A stretch of DNA of 39,376 nt from Candidatus Mucispirillum faecigallinarum (lineage in GTDB: Bacteria; Chrysiogenota; Deferribacteres; Deferribacterales; Mucispirillaceae), in the NCBI GenBank assembly GCA_019116905.1, contig DXAQ01000004.1:1-39376 (forward strand). Direction: 5' to 3'. The position numbers and the translations under genes are program-made. This document shows, piece by piece, positions 27,909-37,159 of the stretch; position 1 is the first letter of the stretch, and each line of letters opens with the position of its first letter. The notes below the pieces were generated by a model that ran no database searches, was not told the DNA's origin, and saw nothing but the letters and a program-made list of their open reading frames with translations.

Positions 27909-28640
27909 ATGAGTAATCCAGTATTTAGTGAGAGAGCATTTGAAAGGGCAGGTTACAGCTCAGGCACAGACAGCATGACTGTAAACGGCTCAATTATGAA
28001 AACTTTTATTTTAGGGCTTGTATTTGCTTTAACAAGCTTTGTAGTGATTAAATATTTACCTAATTTTTATGGTTCTATTGGTGGAGTAGTTACAGTTTCT
28101 GCCATAGCTGCTTTTGTAGTTGGGCTTATTATTTCTTTTAAACCAACAACTGCACCATTTTTATCTGTTGTTTATGCAGTGCTTGAAAGTATTGTGGTAA
28201 CAGTTATTTCCATACTTTTAAACCAGCAGTATAACGGTATTGTTTTTGAAGCAGTTACTTATACAATGATTGCATTTTTTACTATGCTTATTCTTTATAG
28301 AATAGGTGCAATAAAAGCAACACAAACTTTTAAATCAGTACTTATAACAGCAACGGCAGCAATAGCCATATCTTATATAATTTTATTTATATTATCATTT
28401 TTTAATATCCGTCCAGACTGGTTTTACGGCAATTCTACTTTAAGCATTGGTATTAATGCTGTTATTATAGTTGTTGCAGCTTTAAATTTAATTCTTGATT
28501 TTGATTTTATAGAAAAAGGCGCAGCAGAAGGTATGCCAAAATATATGGAATGGTATGCTGCGTTTGGTTTAATGGTAACAATTATATGGCTTTATATTGA
28601 AATATTAAGGATTTTGAGCAAAATAAAAAGCAGAGATTAA
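27909..28640 (+). CDS. Bax inhibitor-1/YccA-like multi-pass membrane protein
   Basis: ATG at 27909 preferred over TTG 27903; 'SNPVFSERAFERAG' N-terminus typical of the YccA family; about 7 TM segments. Confidence 0.8.
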   Translation: MSNPVFSERAFERAGYSSGTDSMTVNGSIMKTFILGLVFALTSFVVIKYLPNFYGSIGGVVTVSAIAAFVVGLIISFKPTTAPFLSVVYAVLESIVVTVISILLNQQYNGIVFEAVTYTMIAFFTMLILYRIGAIKATQTFKSVLITATAAIAISYIILFILSFFNIRPDWFYGNSTLSIGINAVIIVVAALNLILDFDFIEKGAAEGMPKYMEWYAAFGLMVTIIWLYIEILRILSKIKSRD

Positions 28641-28669
28641 TTATTAAATTAAATTAAATTATAACTTAA

Positions 28670-28708
28670 ATAACCCAAATTGATGAATATATCATTTTGG
28701 GTTATTTT
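28670..28708. terminator. Bidirectional terminator between convergent genes
   Basis: AATAACCCAAAttgatgaatatatcatTTTGGGTTATT inverted repeat with flanking A/T runs. Confidence 0.8.
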
Positions 28709-28717
28709 TAATAATTT

Positions 28718-29341
28718 TTATCTGCAGGCATCTTTATATCCAAGCCTGCATGCTTTATTTAGATAATTATTTGCCATATTAATATTTTTAGCTATATCGT
28801 ATTTGCCTGTATTTAAAAGATAACCTATTGTATAACATCCTAATGCGTAATTCATTTTACATGATTTTTCAAAGAAATTTAATGCTTTGTCTGTATCATG
28901 GGGAACGCCTTTACTGTAAAGGTATAATGCTCCTGCATAAAGACATGATTCTGGGTTTCCTGTATCACATTCTTTTGTAAGCATTTTATTTGATTTTCTA
29001 TAATATGCTTCTGACTGGTCCATATCTTCTGGAATAAACCTGCTTTCTGAATAAAGTTTACCCATCATATAGCATGCTCTGCCGTTGCCTATTTCACAAG
29101 ATTTAATATAATACCTTGCTGCTTTTACATGGTCCATTTGGCGGGAAAGCCCCATATAATATATATTTGCAAGAAGATAGCAGGCTTCGCCGTTTTTTTC
29201 ATTACAGCCTTTTTCTGATAATGAAAATGCCGTAATATAATCTTTATTTTGATATGCAGTAAGTCCATAATCTTGATTATTTTTATTACATGCAGCAGCA
29301 AAAAATAATACGGCAGTTATTAAAAATATATAATATTTCAT
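28718..29341 (-). CDS. Sel1-repeat / Hcp-like cysteine-rich lipoprotein
   Basis: Lipobox 'FFAAACNK'; repeats with paired Cys (CNEKNGEAC, CEIGNGRAC, CDTGNPESC, CKMNYALGC, CRLGYKDAC). Confidence 0.85.
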   Translation of the reverse strand: MKYYIFLITAVLFFAAACNKNNQDYGLTAYQNKDYITAFSLSEKGCNEKNGEACYLLANIYYMGLSRQMDHVKAARYYIKSCEIGNGRACYMMGKLYSESRFIPEDMDQSEAYYRKSNKMLTKECDTGNPESCLYAGALYLYSKGVPHDTDKALNFFEKSCKMNYALGCYTIGYLLNTGKYDIAKNINMANNYLNKACRLGYKDACR

Positions 29342-29360
29342 ATAATCCCCAATATGCAGA

Positions 29361-30344
29361 TTACTTTAAAGTGCAGGCAGAAATAAAACCAAGCTGGCAT
29401 GCTTTATCGTAATATCTTAAAGCAGAGCCGTCATTTTCCTGCACACCATAACCTAATGAATACATATCCCCAAGCAGCTTGCAGCCGTAAGGATTATTAA
29501 AATCACATGATACTAACATATTTTCAAAGCTTTTTTCTTTATCTATGCGTGAAAACCTTGTATATCTTTTATACATATTGCCAAGGTATACACATAAATT
29601 AGATGCGCCACTTTGGCACATTTTTTCAGCTTTTGAAATAATTTCTGCTTTATTATTTAATTCAGTATTTTTATATGTATTATACATATCTATTAATTTA
29701 AGGCATCCATCAGGGTTATGGTTATCACATGAACTTTTATAATAAGAAAAAGCAAGGCTTTTATTATCTTCTTCATAAAAATAGTAATCACCAAGCATAG
29801 CGCATCCTTTACCGTTATTTAAATCACATGATTTTTTAAGGTAGTTTATACCTTCTTCATAAGGGTCATATAATATACCCTTAATATACATCTGCCCAAG
29901 TTCAATACAGTCGCTGCTTTTATTATCATTGCAGTTTTGCAAAAACATGGTAGATGCCATTTGATAATATTCATCTCGTTTTTTATCATTCATAGTAACG
30001 GCTCTGCCCTCATTATACATTTTACCCATATACAAACAAGATTCAGGATATTTATTAACGCATCCTTTTGTAAAATATTTTAAAGCAGTGCTGTCGCTTT
30101 GTTCAACATATTTACCTTCAAGATATACTTTTCCAAGCAGCTGGCAGCTTTCATAATCTAAATTTTTACAGTTTTTTGCTGCCATATTAAGAGCAGATAT
30201 AATATTTCCATTATCATAAGCAGTTTGAGCACTGTTATGATAAAGTTCTGGAATATATAAATAAGCTTCCTCACTCTTAAATTTTGCACAGCTTGAAACA
30301 AAAACTATAAAAAATATTAAAAATATAAAAATTTTACTTTTCAT
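29361..30344 (-). CDS. Sel1-repeat / Hcp-like cysteine-rich lipoprotein
   Basis: Lipobox 'VFVSSCAK'; eight C-x7-C pairs in SLR repeats (CKNLDYESC, CVNKYPESC, CNDNKSSDC, CDLNNGKGC, CDNHNPDGC, CQSGASNLC, CDFNNPYGC, CQLGFISAC). Confidence 0.87.
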   Translation of the reverse strand: MKSKIFIFLIFFIVFVSSCAKFKSEEAYLYIPELYHNSAQTAYDNGNIISALNMAAKNCKNLDYESCQLLGKVYLEGKYVEQSDSTALKYFTKGCVNKYPESCLYMGKMYNEGRAVTMNDKKRDEYYQMASTMFLQNCNDNKSSDCIELGQMYIKGILYDPYEEGINYLKKSCDLNNGKGCAMLGDYYFYEEDNKSLAFSYYKSSCDNHNPDGCLKLIDMYNTYKNTELNNKAEIISKAEKMCQSGASNLCVYLGNMYKRYTRFSRIDKEKSFENMLVSCDFNNPYGCKLLGDMYSLGYGVQENDGSALRYYDKACQLGFISACTLK

Positions 30345-30437
30345 TTTTCCTACTTTTGTTTAAAGATATATAATAAGTGTATATTAAAAGATTTAATTTA
30401 TCAATTAAAAGATTACTTAAAAATAATTTTTGAGGGC

Positions 30438-31190
30438 TTGATGAAGAAATTAATGGTGGTGCCTGTATTTATTTTATTCTTTTTTCCTCTGCAGGCTTTA
30501 TGCAATCCAATATTTAATATTTTAGACAGTGAATGTGTAGTATTCATTCAAGGCTCTACTATTGACTCTACAATCAGTGCACCACTGGAAGTTTTTTTAA
30601 ATACAGTAAATAAAGCAAATCTTCAAGTATGGTATATTAAAAAAGACCAGTATTCCCGCGTAAAATTTAGCAATAATACATACCTTGAACTTGATAATAA
30701 ACCAAAAACAACATCAGAAATATATCTTTATAAAAAAGGCAGGTCATTTTACCAAATATCATTAAACGATGAAAATATGACAGCAAAAGTAAATAAGTAT
30801 TTTGGCAGGCAGATATTTCCTGTGTTTGATAAACGAAGTAAAGTAATCTATGAAAAAGAATATCAGGGGGCAATATATATAGATTACAGCCAGCAGGAGC
30901 TGTTTGATTTATCAAACGGTTATCTTGATGAAGAAGAATATGATGTATATATGCAGGCTCAAAAACAGCTTAAAAGCAAGCTGATGATTAATCTGCAGAT
31001 ATTAAAAATCCCATATAAAGAAACACCTGCAAATGCTAAATCAGTATTGTTTCCTAACAGATACAGCGTAGATTTAGAAGGAAAGGGTGGCAATGTAATA
31101 TTATTTAAACAGGGCAGAGAACCTATCGTTGTGCCGCTGTCATCTATTGATATAACAAATTTAAATTTATTTTTCAGCAAGGGTAAATAA
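30438..31190 (+). CDS. Secreted hypothetical protein
   Basis: Signal peptide MMKKLMVVPVFILFFFPLQALC; no recognised domain. Confidence 0.65.
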   Translation: MMKKLMVVPVFILFFFPLQALCNPIFNILDSECVVFIQGSTIDSTISAPLEVFLNTVNKANLQVWYIKKDQYSRVKFSNNTYLELDNKPKTTSEIYLYKKGRSFYQISLNDENMTAKVNKYFGRQIFPVFDKRSKVIYEKEYQGAIYIDYSQQELFDLSNGYLDEEEYDVYMQAQKQLKSKLMINLQILKIPYKETPANAKSVLFPNRYSVDLEGKGGNVILFKQGREPIVVPLSSIDITNLNLFFSKGK

Positions 31191-31192
31191 GT

Positions 31193-31483
31193 ATGGTATC
31201 TTTATTTAAAATGAGTAAGTCAGTAAACTGTTATGTAAAAGCATACTGCAAAGACGGGGAAATTGTTACAGGGTTTGTAGCATCATATACAAGACCTGAA
31301 GACAATCCTAATGAAAGAACTGGTTTTATAGAGGTAGATAAAAAAAGTCATTACATAGTGCTTAAACAGTATGAACTTGAAAATCTTGAAATATATGATG
31401 CAGCTGGCAGAAAAATTAATACAGAGCCTACTGCATTTGAAAAATTTAAATATTTTATGCTTGGCAGAGATATAAATAAATAA
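31193..31483 (+). CDS. Small hypothetical protein
   Basis: ORF immediately following 30438-31190; no recognised family. Confidence 0.6.
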   Translation: MVSLFKMSKSVNCYVKAYCKDGEIVTGFVASYTRPEDNPNERTGFIEVDKKSHYIVLKQYELENLEIYDAAGRKINTEPTAFEKFKYFMLGRDINK

Positions 31484-31513
31484 AAATTATAATTATAAGG
31501 AGTAAACATTATA

Positions 31514-31987
31514 ATGAAAAAAATAATCGTAATGGGCGTAGGTAACTATATATTAACAGATGAAGGTATCGGCATACATGTAATTAAAGAACTTGAAAAA
31601 ATGCAGTGGCCTGAAAATGTAGAAATATATGACTGCGGCACAACAGGTATATTATCATTTCACAAGTTTGTAGAGGCTGATATTTTAATTGCAATAGATG
31701 CAATAGCTTTAAAAGCAGAACCTGGCACAATAAAAGTGTATAATAAAGATGATATTATGCTTTCAAAAGTGCCAATGAAAATATCTCCACATCAAATAGG
31801 GTTTCAGGAAACACTTTTTCAGGCAGAACTTCATTCAAAATCACCAGAAATAGTAACATTAATAGGTGTAGTTCCAGAATCTTATGCAGCTGGCACTGAG
31901 CTTTCAGAATGTATTGCAGAAGTATTTCCAAAAGTGGTTGAGCTTACAATAGAATATATTAATAAATATGTGGAAGAATATAAATAA
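31514..31987 (+). CDS. Hydrogenase maturation protease (HyaD/HycI family)
   Basis: 'MGVGNYILTDEGIGIHVIKEL', 'DCGTTG', 'IAIDAIALKAEPGTI', 'SPHQIGFQETL'. Confidence 0.88.
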   Translation: MKKIIVMGVGNYILTDEGIGIHVIKELEKMQWPENVEIYDCGTTGILSFHKFVEADILIAIDAIALKAEPGTIKVYNKDDIMLSKVPMKISPHQIGFQETLFQAELHSKSPEIVTLIGVVPESYAAGTELSECIAEVFPKVVELTIEYINKYVEEYK

Positions 31988-31989
31988 AA

Positions 31990-32751
31990 CTAATTTTGTG
32001 CCATGGCTGTAGTTTTTACAGCCTGAAGCAGTTTATTATATTCTTTCATCACTTTGCTGCTGTATGCTTTTGGCAGTCTGTTTTCCCGCTTTGCTCTAAA
32101 CATATTTGCTGGACCCATATTATATGCAGTTAAAGCATGTTCCAGATTGCCATTAGTTTTATTTAAAAGGTATTCCATATATGCAGCACCAAGCATTATA
32201 TTTGTTTCTGCATCAAATAGATTATTTGTATTCATAATACCTTTATTTGTCTTAGTATTAATATATTTAGCAGTATCAGGCAGCAGCTGCATAAGTCCTT
32301 TTGCACCTTTATGAGAAAGAGCATTAGGGTTAAATGTGCTTTCCACATGGATAAGAGCAATAAGCAGCAGCGGGTCAATATTATGTATTTCTGACTGCTC
32401 TGCAATGACATCAGCAATTTCTAAACGCTGCCTGCTTGTTAAATATTTACCAGAAGTAAGCTGCATAGCATAATCAAGCATTAAAATATTTTCATGTTCT
32501 GCAATAGTTTGTTTTTTCTGATAGATTTCTGCTGAAATCTGATTAAGACGCCTTGTTTCCTGAATAATAGCAAGTTTATATTCATTATTTTTTTTATCAA
32601 TATAAGGTGATATTATTAAAGGAATAAGCGTTAAAAAGCCAAGCATTAAAGCAACTAAATAAAAAGGCGGTGTAATGTGGTATAAAAAATTTTCTGCCTT
32701 TGATAAGATATTTCTATTTTTCATAACATATAAATTAAGATAAAACTGCAT
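31990..32751 (-). CDS. Membrane-anchored lytic transglycosylase (SLT domain)
   Basis: TM anchor; 'PLLLIALIHVESTFNPNALSHKGAKGLMQLLPDTA', 'AYNMGPANM'; exact start uncertain. Confidence 0.88.
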   Translation of the reverse strand: MQFYLNLYVMKNRNILSKAENFLYHITPPFYLVALMLGFLTLIPLIISPYIDKKNNEYKLAIIQETRRLNQISAEIYQKKQTIAEHENILMLDYAMQLTSGKYLTSRQRLEIADVIAEQSEIHNIDPLLLIALIHVESTFNPNALSHKGAKGLMQLLPDTAKYINTKTNKGIMNTNNLFDAETNIMLGAAYMEYLLNKTNGNLEHALTAYNMGPANMFRAKRENRLPKAYSSKVMKEYNKLLQAVKTTAMAQN

Positions 32752-32823
32752 AAAGTCAAGTATAAAATGAAATAATAGACAAATTTATACAATTTATATA
32801 TAATAACATTCAAAGGTGTTAAT

Positions 32824-33543
32824 ATGGAATATACATATAACAGTATGATTTTTAAAGATATTACAATATGTCAGTTAAAAAATAAAGGCTTTCGTTTTGG
32901 CTGTGATTCACCTGTATTAGCCTGGTTTACCCGTGCAAAAAAGGGTTGGCATGTGGCAGACTGCGGCAGTGGAAGCGGTGTGATTGCTGCATTAATTGCA
33001 AAAGGGTATGGTGCAAAAGTAACGGCAATAGAAATGCAGCAGGAAATGTTCGAGTGTTTAAAGCAGACAGTAGAAATATGCAAAATGCATGATAAAATAG
33101 ATATAATAAATCAGGATATAAGGCAGATAAGTAGAGAAAAGCTTTATGATGCAGTAGTATGCAACCCGCCATACAGGCATGCAGGCACAGGTAAAACTGC
33201 AAAAGATGAGGTTGCAAATAAAGCCCGTTTTACCCTTACTATGAATATAGAAGATGTGGTGAAATTTGCAAAGGGTAGTTTAAAGCATCAGGGCAGGCTG
33301 TTTTTTTCATATGATGCAGATATGATGATTGAGGCGCTGCATATATGTAAAATAAACAATTTAGAGCCTAAAAGAATATTATCTCTGCATAAAGATATTT
33401 CATCAAAAGCAAAATTAGTATTTATAGAGTGTATGCTTGCAGGCGGTAAAGAATTATGTATTGAGCCGCCACTTTTCCAGCAAGGAACAATTGATGAAAC
33501 AAAAAGATATGATAATATATTTAAAGGCGTATGGGAAAGTTAA
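32824..33543 (+). CDS. tRNA1(Val) (adenine37-N6)-methyltransferase-like protein
   Basis: 'FRFGCDSPVLAWF', 'VADCGSGSGVIAALIA', 'VVCNPPYRHAGTGK'; TrmN6/YfiC family. Confidence 0.82.
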   Translation: MEYTYNSMIFKDITICQLKNKGFRFGCDSPVLAWFTRAKKGWHVADCGSGSGVIAALIAKGYGAKVTAIEMQQEMFECLKQTVEICKMHDKIDIINQDIRQISREKLYDAVVCNPPYRHAGTGKTAKDEVANKARFTLTMNIEDVVKFAKGSLKHQGRLFFSYDADMMIEALHICKINNLEPKRILSLHKDISSKAKLVFIECMLAGGKELCIEPPLFQQGTIDETKRYDNIFKGVWES

Positions 33544-33642
33544 TGTTTAGGGTATTGTAGCGTTTCTATAAATAAATAATAATTGCTATTAAATTTATTT
33601 TATGATATTTTTAACAGGTAATTTCTATATAAAGGTTATAAA

Positions 33643-34641
33643 ATGAATTATATTGGTTCAAAATATTCTTTAATGAATTTTTTAATAAAAAGTATAAGTT
33701 CAGTTATTAATAAAAAATCAAATATGATATTTGCAGATTTATTTGCAGGAACAGGTGTAGTTGGTGCAGAATATCGTTCTATGGGTTTTAATGTGATATC
33801 CAATGATATACAATATTATAGTTATGTTTTAAATAAACACTATATAACTAATAATGCAACTATAAGTTCCCAGTTAATAGATTATTTGAATAACTTAAAA
33901 GGTGTGGAAGGATTTGTATATAATAATTATTGTGCTGGTTCAGGTAGTGGAAGAAACTATTTTAGTGATGAAAATGGTAAGAAGTGTGATGCAATAAGAT
34001 TAGAGTTAAATTATTTATTTAGTAGAAATGAAATTGATGAATCATCATATTATACACTTTTAGCAAGTTTATTAAATTCTGTTGATAAGGTGGCTAATAC
34101 AGCATCTGTTTATGGTGCATTTTTAAAACATATTAAGCTATCTGCACAAAAACCATTGTTATTGGAATTATTACCCCAAATTAATGGTTTAATAGGTAGA
34201 GTATATAATATGAATATAAATGAGTTAATATCACATATTGATGGTGATATATTGTATTTAGACCCACCATACAATACACGCCAATATAGTGCTAATTACC
34301 ATGTATTGGAAACAATTGCAAGATATGATTATCCAGAATTATTTGGTAAAAGTGGTCTAAGAGATTATTCTACACAAAAAAGTGCATATTGTTCTAAACG
34401 TACAGTTGAAGAAGTGTTTGATGATTTAGTTAAAAGAGCAAAATTTAAGTATATATTTGTAAGTTACAATAATGAAGGATTAATGAGTTTAGATGTTATA
34501 AAAAATATTATGAAAAAATATGGTAAATATACCTGTTTTACTCAAGAATATAAACGTTTTAAAGCAGATAAAGATATAAATAGAAATATTTCATCATCAA
34601 AAACCATAGAATATTTACATTTATTAGAAAAGGTTTCATAG
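33643..34641 (+). CDS. Adenine-specific DNA methyltransferase, D12 class (R-M component M1)
   Basis: 'MNYIGSKYSLMNFL', 'FADLFAGTGVVGAEYR', 'ILYLDPPYNTRQYSANYHVLETIARYD'. Confidence 0.9.
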   Translation: MNYIGSKYSLMNFLIKSISSVINKKSNMIFADLFAGTGVVGAEYRSMGFNVISNDIQYYSYVLNKHYITNNATISSQLIDYLNNLKGVEGFVYNNYCAGSGSGRNYFSDENGKKCDAIRLELNYLFSRNEIDESSYYTLLASLLNSVDKVANTASVYGAFLKHIKLSAQKPLLLELLPQINGLIGRVYNMNINELISHIDGDILYLDPPYNTRQYSANYHVLETIARYDYPELFGKSGLRDYSTQKSAYCSKRTVEEVFDDLVKRAKFKYIFVSYNNEGLMSLDVIKNIMKKYGKYTCFTQEYKRFKADKDINRNISSSKTIEYLHLLEKVS

Positions 34642-35429
34642 TGGCAAAATATAATGATATTAATATGAAATTATGGCATAATTATAATGATATTTCTACA
34701 GATTCATTGTGGATTATTGATAAGCGTGATAATAGTGGAATACATAGTGGTCATTATCATGGTAATTTTATTCCACAAATTCCATATCAACTTTTTAGTA
34801 GATATACTAAAAAAGGGGATTGGATTCTTGATCCTTTCATGGGTAGTGGTACATCAATTATTGAAGCAATAAATATGGAAAGAAATGCTATTGGTATAGA
34901 ATTACAACAAAATGTTGCTCAAGAAGTTTCTGATAGATTAGGTAATATAAAAATAAATGATACAAAGTATTTAATTTTTCAAGGTGATAGTGGTATTTTA
35001 GATATTAATCGGCAGTTACAAAACCATAATATAAATAAGGTTCAGTTTATAATTTATCATCCACCTTATTGGGATATTATAAAGTTTTCAAATGATAAAC
35101 AGGACTTGTCAAATGCAGATACATTGCAAAATTTTTTATATAAATTTGGTAAAACAATAGATAATACATCAAAATTACTTGAAAAAAATAGATATTGTGC
35201 ACTAGTTATTGGTGATAAGTATGCAAATAGTCAGATTATTCCTCTTGGTTTTTACTGTATGAATCTTTTTATGGAGAGAAATTTTTTAATGAAAGCAATA
35301 ATTGTTAAAAATTTTGATGAAACTAAAGGAAAAAATGGTACAAAAGCAATATGGAGATATAGAGCGTTAGCGAGTGATTTTTATATATTTAAACATGAAT
35401 ATATATTTGTATTTAAAAAATTAGGTTAA
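34641..35429 (+). CDS. DNA methyltransferase, N4/N6 amino type (R-M component M2)
   Basis: 'GDWILDPFMGSGTSIIEAINMERNAIGIEL' (SAM motif) and 'FIIYHPPYWDIIKFSND' (catalytic xPPYW); start overlaps M1 stop. Confidence 0.88.
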   Translation: MAKYNDINMKLWHNYNDISTDSLWIIDKRDNSGIHSGHYHGNFIPQIPYQLFSRYTKKGDWILDPFMGSGTSIIEAINMERNAIGIELQQNVAQEVSDRLGNIKINDTKYLIFQGDSGILDINRQLQNHNINKVQFIIYHPPYWDIIKFSNDKQDLSNADTLQNFLYKFGKTIDNTSKLLEKNRYCALVIGDKYANSQIIPLGFYCMNLFMERNFLMKAIIVKNFDETKGKNGTKAIWRYRALASDFYIFKHEYIFVFKKLG

Positions 35430-36563
35430 TTCATTAAAAAGAATATTATCATTATCTTTATGTACACTAATATATTTTTCTTTTGATACTTTTATTTTTT
35501 CTTTATTACTTGATTCATATTTTATTTTTTTATTTGTTAATAAAGTGTTATTACCAAATGGAGCAATTATTATAGGATTTATTATTATAGTTTTATCATG
35601 GTATAGTGGACATATATAATCTTTTATCCATTTGATATATTTTTCTAATTGATTAAATGCGTTTTCATTTGGAGTAATGCATTTAAGCTCAATAACATTA
35701 ATGTATAAAGTATTATCTAAAAATTGCATTATTAATATGTCTATTTTTTGCATGCCTACGCCACAGCCTACTTCGTTACCTATCCAAAAAGAATCATTTG
35801 GATTTGGTATAATTAATTGTCTTAAGTTATTATTTATATCAATATTTTGTAAAATATATGCTTGTAAATGAGTTTCATATGCTTGATTATTTTCTATTTT
35901 AAAAAGCAATCTTTCTTTAATATCAAGAATAGGCTGAGGATCTTCTTGATACATAGTGTTAGATTGATTAATAGCGATACAATTTTTCTTTATGTCATAA
36001 TAGAATCTATCAGACACATTAGTAAGTGTTATGGGATTATTATTTTCATTTGCATTTTTTATCAACCTTTTTAATCGTTGTGCTTCATAATCAGTTATCA
36101 TTGTACAGCCACGATTACCGCGCAGTTTTCTATATATTAGACTCCAACACATTTCACTAGGATGTTTTATATCTTCTAAACAATCTAATGCTGCATATTC
36201 TGATATACCTTTTGGGTAGACTTCATCTTGTTCTATGAATACTCTATACTGTAATTCTTTATTTAGTTCATTATTTAAATATCCATTTTTACAATAAAAA
36301 GGATTGTTTTTTACTTTAAAAATGCCAAAAATTGTTCCAGAATGACTATTATCTCCTTGTAAATAAAATAATATTTTATCATTAATTTTTACTCTGCTTA
36401 TATCAGCAATTAATCCAAGTAAATTGCGTTCTCTACTGTGATGTATATTGTTACATTTTGGGTTAAGTAGAAAGTCTGGATTATTAGCTGTGCCTGTAGC
36501 AGCAAACATATATTTTAAATGAATATCAAATGTTGTATTGTTAACAATAAATACATGTGTCAT
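35421..36563 (-). CDS. Putative restriction nuclease: PUA/EVE-like N-terminal domain plus NucS-like PD-(D/E)xK C-terminal domain
   Basis: ATG at 36563 (GTG at 36575 possible); 'GMQKIDILIMQFLDNTLYINVIELKC...QLEKYIKWI' is a D...ExK...Q nuclease core; N-terminus resembles PUA-like modified-base/substrate binding folds. Confidence 0.65.
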   Translation of the reverse strand: MTHVFIVNNTTFDIHLKYMFAATGTANNPDFLLNPKCNNIHHSRERNLLGLIADISRVKINDKILFYLQGDNSHSGTIFGIFKVKNNPFYCKNGYLNNELNKELQYRVFIEQDEVYPKGISEYAALDCLEDIKHPSEMCWSLIYRKLRGNRGCTMITDYEAQRLKRLIKNANENNNPITLTNVSDRFYYDIKKNCIAINQSNTMYQEDPQPILDIKERLLFKIENNQAYETHLQAYILQNIDINNNLRQLIIPNPNDSFWIGNEVGCGVGMQKIDILIMQFLDNTLYINVIELKCITPNENAFNQLEKYIKWIKDYICPLYHDKTIIINPIIIAPFGNNTLLTNKKIKYESSNKEKIKVSKEKYISVHKDNDNILFNELT

Positions 36564-36564
36564 T

Positions 36565-37159
36565 TTAGTTACCACTTAAATGCTTTCTAAATTCTATTGG
36601 ATCATACCAAAAGCAACCAACACATTTGTTTGTAGTATCATATTGCAATGTTCCCTGATAAAAAGAAATTGGGTATCCAAGTTGTTTAGCATCATATCGT
36701 AGACCTGATTGGATACATTCTTTGCAAAATTGCCTTTTTGCATCGTTAGCGGCTTTGCTTAATGGTTGAAAATCATATAATTGCTGATTTTTATTTAACA
36801 TTACTCTATCGTCGTTTTTACGACCATCTTTATGGTCAACTTCTGGATTAGATGTTCCTAGGACAACGCATCTTTGTTTTTTTTATTGATTTTTTAATAT
36901 CAGCTCTAATATGTTGTGAATAATTATTGTTATTAAATCCATTTAATCTAATGGCATCTATACCATTACCGCTTGTTAATGTTTTAGTAAATTCTACAAT
37001 ATATTGTTTAGCAATTGATGATTCTTTTCTACACCAAGATCCACCATTCCCAAGTTGTAGTGCTTTATATTTTCCTACAAACTCATTTACATTTACCCAT
37101 CTACTAATACCATTACTATCTGGTTTAGCTAATTCTAAAAATAAATCTTTTTTAGTCAT
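36565..37159 (-). pseudogene. HNH/beta-beta-alpha-Me type II restriction endonuclease, reading frame split at a poly-A tract (possibly phase variable)
   Basis: ORFs 36848-37192 and 36565-36801 become one ~197-aa frame if one A of the A8 tract (36877-36884, minus strand) is removed; joined frame reads ...KKQRCVVLGTSNPEVDHKDGRKNDDRVMLNKNQQLYDFQPLSKAANDAKRQFCKEC...CVGCFWYDP. Confidence 0.8.
36877..36884. repeat. Homopolymer T8 (A8 on coding strand) inside the HNH nuclease gene
   Basis: tctttgTTTTTTTTattg in the given sequence. Confidence 0.95.

Noticed and set aside
33643-33680. tRNA gene as integration site for the R-M island
   Set aside because: No tRNA-like sequence or flanking attachment repeats could be seen at either edge (33544-33642 and 37440-37567).
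36865-36900. Programmed -1 ribosomal frameshift at A-AAA-AAC in the HNH gene
   Set aside because: The shift needed to join the two halves is +1 (equivalently minus one nucleotide in the DNA), not -1, so the classic slippery heptamer mechanism does not restore the frame. DNA or transcript slippage fits better.
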